DNA from: Vibrio sp. Isolate32
Lineage (GTDB): Bacteria; Pseudomonadota; Gammaproteobacteria; Enterobacterales; Vibrionaceae
Length of the DNA: 64,000 nucleotides
Direction of reading: 5' to 3'
Assembly: GCF_022397955.1 (NCBI RefSeq)
Contig: NZ_JAKEUQ010000014.1
Span: 511 to 64,510, forward strand
Shown: in pieces, positions 56,393 through 64,000 of the stretch
Layout of the letters: the number at the start of each line of letters is the position of its first letter
How positions within the stretch are numbered: position 1 is the stretch's first letter
The notes under the pieces: model-generated
The model's input: the letters and a program-made list of their open reading frames with translations, nothing else
Told to the model about the DNA's origin: nothing
Databases searched by the model: none
Program-made: the position numbers and the translations under genes

Positions 56393-57523
56393 ATGGCGAT
56401 TAATGTAAGCACTAACGTGTCTGCAATGACGGCTCAGCGTTACCTAAATAACGCGGCTGAAGGTACTCAAAAATCAATGGAGCGTTTGTCTTCTGGCTAT
56501 AAAATCAATAGCGCAAAAGATGATGCTGCAGGCTTACAAATCTCTAACCGCTTAACGTCACAAAGCCGCGGCCTAGATATGGCTGTGAAAAACGCGAATG
56601 ACGGTATCTCTATTGCACAAACAGCTGAAGGTGCGATGAATGAGTCAACCAACATTCTGCAACGTATGCGTGACCTTTCTCTTCAATCTGCAAACGGTTC
56701 AAACAGCAAGTCTGAGCGTGTTGCTATCCAAGAAGAAGTATCTGCTCTAAACACAGAACTTAACCGTATCGCTGAAACAACCTCTTTTGGTGGTAACAAG
56801 CTTCTTAACGGTACTTACGGTAGCCAATCTTTCCAAATCGGTGCTGACTCAGGTGAAGCGGTAATGCTTTCTATGAGCAACATGCGTACTGACACTCAAG
56901 ACATGGGTGGTAAGAGCTACGGTGTTACTGAAGGTAAAGATGCATCTTGGCGTGTAGGTGCTGGTGCTGACCTGACAATCAAATACAACGATAAGTTCGG
57001 TGAAGCTCAAGAGCTATCTATCTCAGCTAAAGAAGGCAACGATATCGAAGAACTAGCAACTTACATCAACGGTCAAAGCCAAGACGTTAAAGCGTCTGTA
57101 GGTGAAGGCGGTAAACTACAACTTTTCGCTTCTAGCCAAAAAGTTGAAGGTGATGTTGAGTTTGGTGGTAGCCTTGCAAGTGAGCTAGGTATTGGCGCAG
57201 GTAAAGATGTAACCGTAAACGACATCGACGTAACATCAGTTGCGGGCGCAAACGAAGCGGTATCTATTATCGATGGCGCTCTAAAATCTGTAGATAGCCA
57301 ACGTGCGTCTCTTGGTGCTTTTCAAAACCGTTTTGACCACGCAATCAGCAACTTAGAAAACATCAACGAAAACGTTAATGCTTCTAAGAGCCGTATCAAA
57401 GATACCGATTACGCGAAAGAAACAACGGCAATGACGAAGTCTCAAATCCTACAACAGGCGAGTACTTCTATCTTAGCTCAAGCAAAACAATCACCATCAG
57501 CAGCTCTAAGCTTATTGGGCTAA
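56393..57523 (+). CDS. Polar flagellin (third of three, next to flaG)
   Basis: The 376-residue subunit starts [20 protein letters not shown] after AAAGGAGAT. Ends are conserved ([39 protein letters not shown]), and it ends SAALSLLG. It is closer to the second flagellin than to the first over the [17 protein letters not shown] segment. Its position before flaG-fliD matches flaA in V. parahaemolyticus and flaC in V. cholerae, so the symbol is left open. Codon use suggests high expression. Confidence 0.93.
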   Translation: MAINVSTNVSAMTAQRYLNNAAEGTQKSMERLSSGYKINSAKDDAAGLQISNRLTSQSRGLDMAVKNANDGISIAQTAEGAMNESTNILQRMRDLSLQSANGSNSKSERVAIQEEVSALNTELNRIAETTSFGGNKLLNGTYGSQSFQIGADSGEAVMLSMSNMRTDTQDMGGKSYGVTEGKDASWRVGAGADLTIKYNDKFGEAQELSISAKEGNDIEELATYINGQSQDVKASVGEGGKLQLFASSQKVEGDVEFGGSLASELGIGAGKDVTVNDIDVTSVAGANEAVSIIDGALKSVDSQRASLGAFQNRFDHAISNLENINENVNASKSRIKDTDYAKETTAMTKSQILQQASTSILAQAKQSPSAALSLLG

Positions 57524-57545
57524 ACTTACCTCGGTAAGTAGCGGT

Positions 57546-57570
57546 AAACTCCGCTTTACGTGGAGTTTTA
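57546..57570 (+). terminator. Hairpin after third flagellin
   Basis: AAACTCC (57546-57552) pairs with GGAGTTT (57562-57568) and is followed by TATCG. It may be a partial terminator that lets some transcripts read into flaG. Confidence 0.6.
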
Positions 57571-57603
57571 TCGTTGGCTCATGAAGGAGGGAGGGAGAGT
57601 GTT

Positions 57604-58029
57604 ATGGAAATACCATCCAACGCATCGAACATCCAGCCTTATGGCTCACCTAATGGCATTAAAATTGCATGCGATGAAGGTAGTAGTGCGTCGAGTATTT
57701 CACGACTTAAAGAAGCAACCTCTTATGGCAAGGTAGAGAAATCGAAAGAAGAAGCTACCGAAGCTGCGATTCAATTAGCTCAAGAGAGAAAAGAGTTAAA
57801 TGATGAAGAGCGAGTCAAGATGGTGGAGAAGGTAAACGAGTTTATCTCCTCTCTCAATAAGGGCGTTGCCTTTAAGGTCGATGAAGAATCGGGAAGGGAT
57901 GTGGTGACTATTTATGAAACCACAACCGGCGATATTATTCGCCAAATACCCGATGAAGAAATGCTTGAAATTCTCAGACGCCTAGCAGTCCAAAACTCGA
58001 ATAGTAGAATATTTGAGGTGAAGGTCTAA
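57604..58029 (+). CDS. flaG: Flagellar protein FlaG
   Basis: FlaG influences filament length in several bacteria. The ATG at 57604 follows the purine-rich GGAGGGAGGGAGAG; a longer in-frame start would include that ribosome-binding site. The 141-residue product has a polar N-terminal half and the conserved C-terminal FVDEES-type fold region (VAFKVDEESGRDVVTIYE, then IIRQIPDEEMLEILRRL). It is followed by fliD after 22 bases. Confidence 0.92.
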   Translation: MEIPSNASNIQPYGSPNGIKIACDEGSSASSISRLKEATSYGKVEKSKEEATEAAIQLAQERKELNDEERVKMVEKVNEFISSLNKGVAFKVDEESGRDVVTIYETTTGDIIRQIPDEEMLEILRRLAVQNSNSRIFEVKV

Positions 58030-58051
58030 GTCGTATTATTGAGGTGGTTTA

Positions 58052-60079
58052 ATGAGTTTTGGCCCAATGGGGATTTCGTCTGGCATGGATATCAATTCCA
58101 TGGTAAGCAAAATTGTGGATTCGGAGCGTGTACCTAAACAGCAACGAATCAACAATGAAAGAGCGCGAATCGATACCAGCATTAGTGCCTATGGAAGACT
58201 CAGAGAATCTCTCGATTCGATGAAAAACCTGATGACAAATTTTCGTCAGGAAAAAGCTTTCGCTGTACGTACAGTTGAAAGTACTGATGAAGGTCTTGTT
58301 TCTGCAACCGCGACTACTGAAGCGATCGCTGGCAAATATGCCATCGATGTGTTGCAGCTTGCCCAAAGCCATAAAGTAGCGTCAGATGTTCTGTCTGATG
58401 ACATGAAATTTGGCCCAGGTAAGCTGCAGGTTTCGCTTGGTGATGATAGCTTTTACGTACAAGTAGGTGACAGATCAAAGCTAATCGATGTTGTTCGTAG
58501 CATAAACGGTGCAGATAGAAACCCAGGTGTTCGTGCATCCATTATTAATGATACCGAAGGCCCTCGACTTATTATCGCCTCCAACAAATCTGGCGCAGAC
58601 CAACAGATCAGCATCAATGTAGAATCTGATGCGTCAAATCCTCTAAAAAAACTCGAATACAAAACCCTTGAAGAACGTGTTGAAGCGCTAGAGAAAGCTC
58701 GACTTGCCGCTCAAGACGTACTTGGTCTTACACCTGCTGGAAAGGCCGTTGATCTTATTGATGAGGCTATCTCTGATGATGATACGAAAGCCGATGAAGC
58801 TGTCGACGAAGACGGCAATATCATTCCAGGTTCTCAAGCGGATTCAACGTCTTCTGCAGAAGATGGCTCTCAAAGCCTTAGCTTTGGTGAACAAGCCGCT
58901 GCAGATGGCCAAGCTGCCTTAGACGCCGCTCAAGCGGCAAAATCTGTCATGCCTGAAGACAATATCCCAGGTTGGACGGAAACCGCTTCTGGCACGCTTT
59001 TAGATTCTTATTACACACCAGAGCTTGAGCTTGACGAAAAAGCGATTGAGAAGGCGCCTGATGTCCCTGGTTGGTCGAATACGGCCTCTGGTACCTTGAC
59101 TGATTCATACGTGACACCGAAAGAAGCCCAGCAAAAGCTAGAGGCAGAGCAAGCACGTATCGAAGAGAAGATCGCTCAAGAAAAAGCAGATCTGGCCAAG
59201 AAAGTAGAAAACGGTGAATTGACCGCAGAGCAAGCCAAAAATATCGAGCGTGCCAAATTAGAGCCTGAAGAGCGAGAGCGCTTAGAGAAAGTCGACAAGG
59301 CACAAGCTGATTTGGTGCTTGCTCAGCAATCTTTTGATAGTTATAGCGGCATGACCGAAGTTCAAGCTGGCCAAGACTCGATGGTCGTTCTGGACGGTGT
59401 CGCTCAGCTCTCGAGTAACAACAATGTGATTGAAGATGCCGTTGAAGGCATTGATATTACGGTGAAAGGAAAGACGCCAAAAGATAAGCCACCTGCAGAA
59501 ATTGGTGTTGAGTACGACCGTAATAGTGTTCGTCAAGACATTGAAGCCTTTGTGAATTCCTACAACCAGTTTTACCAAGTGTCTAAAAACTTGGCGGGTG
59601 TCGATCCTACGACCGGACAAAAAGGCCCACTTTCTGGTGACAGTACGGTTCGCAACGCTGACTCACGATTGAAAGGGGTATTCTCTTCAAGTATCGAAGG
59701 GGCACCTGAAAACCTTAAGTCTTTAACTGAGTTTGGTATCACGACCACCAGACAAGGCTCGTTAGAGATCAACTACGACATGTTGGACCGACAGCTAAAC
59801 AATAACTTTGATAAGCTGGGCGAGTTCTTTGGCGGCAATAATGGCTTTGCTAAAAAGGTCGAAGATGCGATTCAGGGTATCACTGGTATTACCGGCTCAA
59901 TCCGTACTCGAGAAAAGAGTCTGGTTGAACAAAACTACCGTTTAGCAGACGACCAAAACGCATTAGACCGCCGTATGGACAGTCTTGAAAGTCGTACTCA
60001 CTCTAAGTTCACCGCCATGCAAGATGCAACCAGTAAGATGCAGTCTCAGCTTGGCAGCATGATGAATGCGTTGGGTTAA
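58052..60079 (+). CDS. fliD: Filament cap protein FliD (HAP2, FlaH)
   Basis: FliD caps the filament tip and folds incoming flagellin. The 675-residue chain has FliD_N (about residues 1-110, MGISSGMDINSMVSKIVDSE) and FliD_C (about 455-675, with YDRNSVRQDIEAFVNSYNQF). Between them is a long acidic, Ala/Glu-rich insert (about 215-430) with a duplicated PGW-x-x-TASGTL-x-DSY-x-TP motif and a predicted coiled coil (EEKIAQEKADLAKKVENGEL). It is larger than the enterobacterial cap protein of about 470 residues. It is cotranscribed with flaI. Confidence 0.94.
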   Translation: MSFGPMGISSGMDINSMVSKIVDSERVPKQQRINNERARIDTSISAYGRLRESLDSMKNLMTNFRQEKAFAVRTVESTDEGLVSATATTEAIAGKYAIDVLQLAQSHKVASDVLSDDMKFGPGKLQVSLGDDSFYVQVGDRSKLIDVVRSINGADRNPGVRASIINDTEGPRLIIASNKSGADQQISINVESDASNPLKKLEYKTLEERVEALEKARLAAQDVLGLTPAGKAVDLIDEAISDDDTKADEAVDEDGNIIPGSQADSTSSAEDGSQSLSFGEQAAADGQAALDAAQAAKSVMPEDNIPGWTETASGTLLDSYYTPELELDEKAIEKAPDVPGWSNTASGTLTDSYVTPKEAQQKLEAEQARIEEKIAQEKADLAKKVENGELTAEQAKNIERAKLEPEERERLEKVDKAQADLVLAQQSFDSYSGMTEVQAGQDSMVVLDGVAQLSSNNNVIEDAVEGIDITVKGKTPKDKPPAEIGVEYDRNSVRQDIEAFVNSYNQFYQVSKNLAGVDPTTGQKGPLSGDSTVRNADSRLKGVFSSSIEGAPENLKSLTEFGITTTRQGSLEINYDMLDRQLNNNFDKLGEFFGGNNGFAKKVEDAIQGITGITGSIRTREKSLVEQNYRLADDQNALDRRMDSLESRTHSKFTAMQDATSKMQSQLGSMMNALG

Positions 60080-60082
60080 TAG

Positions 60083-60388
60083 ATGACCAGTCAGCTTCAA
60101 GAGCTTTGTGAACTAGATCAATTAATTATCTCTAAGCTCGAATTTAGCGAAATTAATGCTGAAGAAATAGCGACGCTTGTCGATAACAGAGAACAGTTAT
60201 TGCAAAACGTGCTTCAATTCATCGATTCACACCCTGACGTTAAGCAAAGTTCGGAGTGGTTTGAAGCCATTTCGAGAACACGAAAATTAGTCGAATTGAT
60301 GCAGTCTGAAACTGGTCGGGTAGGGAAAACCCTGCACAAGTACCGACACGGTGCCAAGTCAGTTCAACAATACAAAAAGTTTTTATAG
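60083..60388 (+). CDS. flaI: FliT-like flagellar chaperone FlaI
   Basis: The 101-residue helical protein is encoded three bases after fliD, in the position of FlaI in Vibrio and of FliT in enterobacteria. It begins MTSQLQELCELDQLIISKLE and ends in a basic helix (YRHGAKSVQQYKKFL). It probably acts as chaperone for FliD. Sequence motifs are weak; the call rests on position, size and helical character. Confidence 0.82.
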   Translation: MTSQLQELCELDQLIISKLEFSEINAEEIATLVDNREQLLQNVLQFIDSHPDVKQSSEWFEAISRTRKLVELMQSETGRVGKTLHKYRHGAKSVQQYKKFL

Positions 60389-60400
60389 AAGAGGTTTACT

Positions 60401-60811
60401 ATGCGCGGTTCTTTACAGGCATATAAAAAGGTATCAGTGGATAGTCAGTTAACGGCTGCCTCACCGCATAAGATTGTGCAAATGCTGATGGCAGGCGCGA
60501 TCGAGCGTTTGATCCAAGGTAAAGCGGCAATGCAAGCGGGTAATATCCCTGTGAAAGGTGAGCGTCTTGGCAAGGCTCTAGATATCATTATTAGCCTACG
60601 TAGCTGCCTTTCTATGGACGATGGTGGTGATATTGCGAAAAACCTAGATCAACTTTATGAGTTCATGATCACGCAAATTTCTGCGGCAAATCACAAAAAT
60701 GATCCTCAGCCTATTGACGATGTTATCGATATTATTCGCGAAATCAAGAGCGCTTGGGACCAAATTCCGAATGAATATCACAACTTGACGTCTGCTGACG
60801 TCGGTATTTAA
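60401..60811 (+). CDS. fliS: Flagellin export chaperone FliS
   Basis: FliS binds the flagellin C-terminus to prevent premature polymerisation. The 136-residue product has the family start (MRGSLQAYKKVSVDSQLTAA) followed by SPHKIVQMLMAGAIERL, then GDIAKNLDQLYEFMITQISA. It is 12 bases after flaI, with AGAGG upstream, and ends before a strong hairpin. Confidence 0.95.
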   Translation: MRGSLQAYKKVSVDSQLTAASPHKIVQMLMAGAIERLIQGKAAMQAGNIPVKGERLGKALDIIISLRSCLSMDDGGDIAKNLDQLYEFMITQISAANHKNDPQPIDDVIDIIREIKSAWDQIPNEYHNLTSADVGI

Positions 60812-60887
60812 AGAAAAATTGCTGTTTTAGCCAACCTTAGATCAGCTAATTGGTTGGTTGCCTTATTTTTTTAATCAAATAAAATAG

Positions 60888-60917
60888 AAGCCATTAGATA
60901 GCCTAATGGCTTTTTTC
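60888..60917 (+). terminator. Terminator after fliS
   Basis: AAGCCATTAG (60888-60897) pairs with CTAATGGCTT (60903-60912), then TTTTC. It isolates flrA from the flagellin-cap operon. Confidence 0.93.
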
Positions 60918-61039
60918 GTTGCTGATTTCATAAATTTGTCCTCGTAGATCATAATCATTGATATTTTTCACTGTTTTATAGACTACGTCGCTCACCGTTT
61001 TTCCGCATCGCACCAGAATAAAGGCAATAATTCCTACTT

Positions 61040-62506
61040 ATGCAAGGTTTGGCAAAACTGCTTGTCGTCGACGATAACGCTCAAGATCGTCACAATTTAA
61101 GCACAATATTAGAGTTTGTAGGAGAGAGCTGCGAAGTAATCAGCTCTGAACAAGCACGTAAAGTTGACTGGTCACTACAGTGGGCCGGTTGCATCATTGG
61201 TACCATTAAAGGTACACGCTTCAACGCATTGCTGAATGAGAAGCTTGTTCACGCCAATCACATCCCTTTACTGGTGATTGGCAAAAACAATCACCCGGTT
61301 GACGAGTTGACTAACTATGTTGGTGAGCTTGAACTTCCTCTTAACTACCCGCAATTAAGTGATGCATTAAAACACTGTAAAGACTTCTTAGGCCGCAAAG
61401 GTGTTCAAGTTGTGCCTTCGGCACGTAAGAACACACTGTTTCGCAGCTTAGTAGGGCAAAGTGCTGGTATTCAAGAAGTACGTCATTTAATTGAACAAGT
61501 CTCTTCTACGGAAGCAAACGTGCTAATTCTTGGCGAATCTGGTACCGGTAAAGAGGTGGTTGCTCGTAACATTCATTATCACTCTAAGCGCCGCTCTGGG
61601 CCCTTCGTTCCAGTGAACTGTGGCGCGATTCCACCTGATTTGCTCGAAAGTGAACTGTTTGGTCATGAGAAGGGCGCGTTTACTGGTGCCATCACCGCTC
61701 GTAAAGGCCGTTTTGAATTAGCGGAAGGTGGCACACTGTTTCTTGATGAAATTGGCGATATGCCGATGGCGATGCAGGTTAAACTGTTACGCGTATTACA
61801 AGAGCGATGCTTTGAACGCGTAGGTGGTAACAACACCATACAAGTTGATGTTCGTGTGATTGCGGCAACACACCGAAACCTTGAAGATATGATCGATGAT
61901 GATTCGTTCCGTGAAGATCTTTACTACCGCTTGAATGTGTTCCCGATTGAAATGCCAGCCTTACAAGAGCGTAAAGAAGATATTCCTCTTCTTCTTCAGG
62001 AGCTTATGACGAGAATGGAAGCGGAGGGCAGTATGCCTATCTGCTTTACCGCTCGTGCGATTAACTCTCTAATGGAGCACCACTGGCCAGGTAACGTTCG
62101 TGAACTAGCGAATCTCGTTGAGCGAATGGTTATCCTATATCCAAATAGCTTAGTTGATGTGAATCACCTACCAACTAAATATCGATATAGTGATATTCCT
62201 GAATTCCAGCCTGAGTTTAATAGCTTTGTCTCTGAAGAAGAGCAAGAGCGTGACGCACTTTCCGACTTGTTCGCAGAAGATTTTAGCTTTGATCAGCAAG
62301 ATGAACTTGCCGGCAATGCCAATGCGCCTCAAGAGTTACCGCCTGAAGGGGTTAACCTGAAAGAGCTACTCGCAGATATGGAAGTGAATATGATCAATCA
62401 AGCCTTGGAAGCGCAGGGCGGTATTGTTGCTCGTGCTGCTGATATGCTTGGAATGCGCAGGACTACTCTGGTTGAAAAAATGCGTAAATATAACTTGCAG
62501 CGATAG
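61040..62506 (+). CDS. flrA: Flagellar master regulator FlrA (sigma-54 activator)
   Basis: FlrA (FleQ/FlaK family) is the class I activator at the top of the Vibrio flagellar hierarchy. The 488-residue chain has a receiver-like domain (about residues 1-120) that keeps D11-D12 but reads CIIGTIKG where a phospho-acceptor Asp is expected. The AAA+ domain has Walker A GESGTGKE (165-172), the sigma-54 contact motif GAFTGA (212-217) and Walker B LFLDEIGD (233-240). The Fis-type helix-turn-helix is [20 protein letters not shown] near the end. FleQ/FlrA proteins respond to cyclic di-GMP. It is transcribed alone. Confidence 0.95.
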   Translation: MQGLAKLLVVDDNAQDRHNLSTILEFVGESCEVISSEQARKVDWSLQWAGCIIGTIKGTRFNALLNEKLVHANHIPLLVIGKNNHPVDELTNYVGELELPLNYPQLSDALKHCKDFLGRKGVQVVPSARKNTLFRSLVGQSAGIQEVRHLIEQVSSTEANVLILGESGTGKEVVARNIHYHSKRRSGPFVPVNCGAIPPDLLESELFGHEKGAFTGAITARKGRFELAEGGTLFLDEIGDMPMAMQVKLLRVLQERCFERVGGNNTIQVDVRVIAATHRNLEDMIDDDSFREDLYYRLNVFPIEMPALQERKEDIPLLLQELMTRMEAEGSMPICFTARAINSLMEHHWPGNVRELANLVERMVILYPNSLVDVNHLPTKYRYSDIPEFQPEFNSFVSEEEQERDALSDLFAEDFSFDQQDELAGNANAPQELPPEGVNLKELLADMEVNMINQALEAQGGIVARAADMLGMRRTTLVEKMRKYNLQR

Positions 62507-62690
62507 TGTCCAGTTTTCGGTGAAAACGAAAAACTCACACACACTTCTTAGCTATTTGGCGACTCTAGCTAACTGAATAGATAGACCATAGTCGAGTTGT
62601 TGCTTGCTTAACTATGTGATAAATATAGCAAATGGCCTGACTCGTGTTGTACGTCTCAGGCTGTTTTAGTATCTGAGGCAAATTTTTGAC

Positions 62691-63731
62691 ATGCATATAG
62701 CTAACGAACCAGAAAATCAATCACACCTAGATTCTGTTGAGCAGCAGGTTGAACGCTACAAGCAAGTACTCGATGTAATGCCTGCAGGGGTTATCTTGTT
62801 AGATACTCATGGCGAAGTGAGAGAAGCGAACCCTGAAGCACACCGCATTCTTGGCGTCGAGTTAGTTGGAGAAAAGTGGTTTTCTGTTATCCAAAGTGCT
62901 TTTGATCCAAAAGACGATGATGGTCACGAGATCTCATTAAAAAACGGTCGAAAGGTACGTTTGGCGATTTCTGCCTCTACCACAGGTCAGCTGATTTTGA
63001 TTACCGATCTGACCGAGACGCGTTTGCTGCAATCACGAATTAGTGACCTTCAGCGTCTGTCGTCATTAGGTAGAATGGTGGCGTCACTTGCTCATCAGAT
63101 TCGTACACCGCTTTCTAGTGCGATGTTGTATGCGTCAAACCTTGCCGTACCCAATTTACCACCGGCAACAAAGACACGTTTTCAATCTAAGCTTATGGAT
63201 AGACTTCATGACTTAGAAAAACAAGTCAATGACATGCTGTTGTTTGCTAAGGGTGGTGATAACAAGGTGGTGAAACCTTTTACCGTAGCTGAATTGATCA
63301 AAGAATTTAAGCCAATGGTAGAAGCAGCTTTGAAATCGAACCAAATTGATTACTGCCAAGAAGTGGAAGGCGAACAGACTCAAATGTTCGGCAATGCCAA
63401 CGCGATTGCCTCTGCTTTAAGTAATCTGGTTTTGAACGCGGTTCAAATTGCCGGCAAGGAATCACAGATAGATGTGTTTTTTAGACCGGTAAAAGGTGAA
63501 CTTAAGATATCAGTTCAAGACAGTGGTCCCGGCGTACCAAAAGAGCTTCAAGGTAAAATCATGGAACCATTCTTTACCACTCGCTCGCAAGGTACAGGCT
63601 TAGGCTTGGCGGTTGTACAAATGGTATGTCGAGCACACGAAGGCCGACTGGAATTGATCTCAGAAGAGGGTGACGGCGCATGCTTTACTATGTGCTTGCC
63701 ACTAGAAAGAAGCGCTTCTACTGAAGACTAA
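62691..63731 (+). CDS. flrB: Flagellar sensor kinase FlrB
   Basis: FlrB phosphorylates FlrC for class III (sigma-54) gene expression. The 346-residue soluble kinase has a PAS domain (about residues 20-110, VLDVMPAGVILLDTHGEVRE), a HisKA domain with H135 in SLAHQIRTPLSS, and an ATPase domain with the N box NLVLNAVQIA, GPGVPKE and GTGLGLAVV. No membrane helices are present. It lies 33 bases before flrC. Confidence 0.95.
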   Translation: MHIANEPENQSHLDSVEQQVERYKQVLDVMPAGVILLDTHGEVREANPEAHRILGVELVGEKWFSVIQSAFDPKDDDGHEISLKNGRKVRLAISASTTGQLILITDLTETRLLQSRISDLQRLSSLGRMVASLAHQIRTPLSSAMLYASNLAVPNLPPATKTRFQSKLMDRLHDLEKQVNDMLLFAKGGDNKVVKPFTVAELIKEFKPMVEAALKSNQIDYCQEVEGEQTQMFGNANAIASALSNLVLNAVQIAGKESQIDVFFRPVKGELKISVQDSGPGVPKELQGKIMEPFFTTRSQGTGLGLAVVQMVCRAHEGRLELISEEGDGACFTMCLPLERSASTED

Positions 63732-63764
63732 GAAGTTTTAACTGAATTTACACTGGAGAATCCT

Positions 63765-64000
63765 ATGGCTCAAAGCAAAGTGTTAATCGTCGAAGATGAT
63801 GAAGGTCTACGCGAGGCCCTTGTCGATACACTCGCGCTTGCTGGCTATGAATGGCTAGAAGCAGATTGCGCAGAAGATGCTCTGGTCAAACTAAAATCGA
63901 ACTCCGTTGATATCGTTGTCTCTGACGTTCAGATGGCAGGCATGGGCGGTTTGGCACTGTTACGAAACATCAAGCAGCACTGGCCAAATCTTCCTGTATT
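63765..64000 (+). CDS. flrC: Flagellar response regulator FlrC (5' part, cut by window edge)
   Basis: The ATG at 63765 follows TGGAGAA and opens a receiver domain, MAQSKVLIVEDDEGLREAL, with the acidic pair D11-D12 and the phospho-acceptor D54 in VVSDVQMAGMGG. The frame is open to the window edge (78 codons seen). Position directly after flrB identifies FlrC, the sigma-54 activator of class III flagellar genes; the AAA+ and DNA-binding parts lie beyond 64000. Confidence 0.92.
   Translation, partial: MAQSKVLIVEDDEGLREALVDTLALAGYEWLEADCAEDALVKLKSNSVDIVVSDVQMAGMGGLALLRNIKQHWPNLPV

Noticed and set aside
57574..57603. Longer FlaG start
   Set aside because: These ten codons encode the purine-rich ribosome-binding region itself; the ATG at 57604 gives the normal FlaG N-terminus.
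62560..62690. Sigma-54 promoter upstream of flrB
   Set aside because: A class II promoter is expected here from Vibrio knowledge, but the only GG-N10 candidates (near TGGCCTGACTCG and TTTGGCGACTC) lack a proper TTGC at -12.

Overview
The window reads as a chromosomal segment of a marine Vibrio, probably of the Splendidus clade. This rests on gene content: an outer-membrane lipoprotein chitobiase of the Vibrio type, the Vibrio-specific flagellar genes flgO, flgP and flgT, CheV/CheR next to flgB, several tandem flagellins with flaG-fliD-flaI-fliS, and the flrABC regulators. The clade assignment is inference; no database search was possible. No tRNA, rRNA, CRISPR array, phage or intact insertion sequence was seen.

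Left part (1-15630). The window opens inside a very large type I-secreted RTX adhesin, with only its 3' end present. It has near-identical Ig-like repeats, then two copies of a seven-fold beta-propeller-like module plus cadherin-like domain, then RTX nonapeptides and a secretion tail. Next come a TraB/GumN-family periplasmic protein, a GH20 chitobiase lipoprotein, a small KdgM-like outer-membrane porin, a copper unit (copA overlapped by a DUF411 protein, behind a clear CueR-type promoter) and gltX.

Middle part (15652-34155). This is a complete aryl polyene (APE) pigment locus. The long leftward operon follows the order of the E. coli ape genes, C-D-E-F-G-H-I-J-K-L-M-N-O-P-Q-R, with an MIO-type aromatic ammonia-lyase inserted between apeJ and apeK. 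Two carrier proteins, a starter ligase, three ketosynthase-fold proteins, a ketoreductase and two hotdog dehydratases build the polyene. A glycosyltransferase-acyltransferase fusion, a PlsC-type acyltransferase, an MMPL exporter, a LolA-like carrier and two lipoproteins fit lipid attachment and transport to the outer membrane. Divergently oriented are a lipoprotein, a methyltransferase and a FAD enzyme with flavin-halogenase motifs, which probably tailor the aryl head group.

Right part (34927-64000). This is the polar flagellum region. It holds flgT (leftward), flgOP (rightward), flgN-flgM-flgA (leftward), cheV-cheR, flgBCDE, flgFGHIJ, flgKL, three flagellin genes, flaG-fliD-flaI-fliS, then flrA, flrB and the start of flrC, cut by the window edge. 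Sigma-54 promoters (GG-N10-GC) stand before flgB, flgF, flgK and flgT. Sigma-28 promoters (TAAA-N15-GCCG-like) stand before flgM and the second and third flagellins. This matches the Vibrio hierarchy FlrA -> FlrBC/sigma-54 -> FliA/FlgM, and puts the anti-sigma factor and two of its target genes in one window. A gene-poor stretch between the second and third flagellins carries a MITE-like inverted-repeat element and a duplicated leader.
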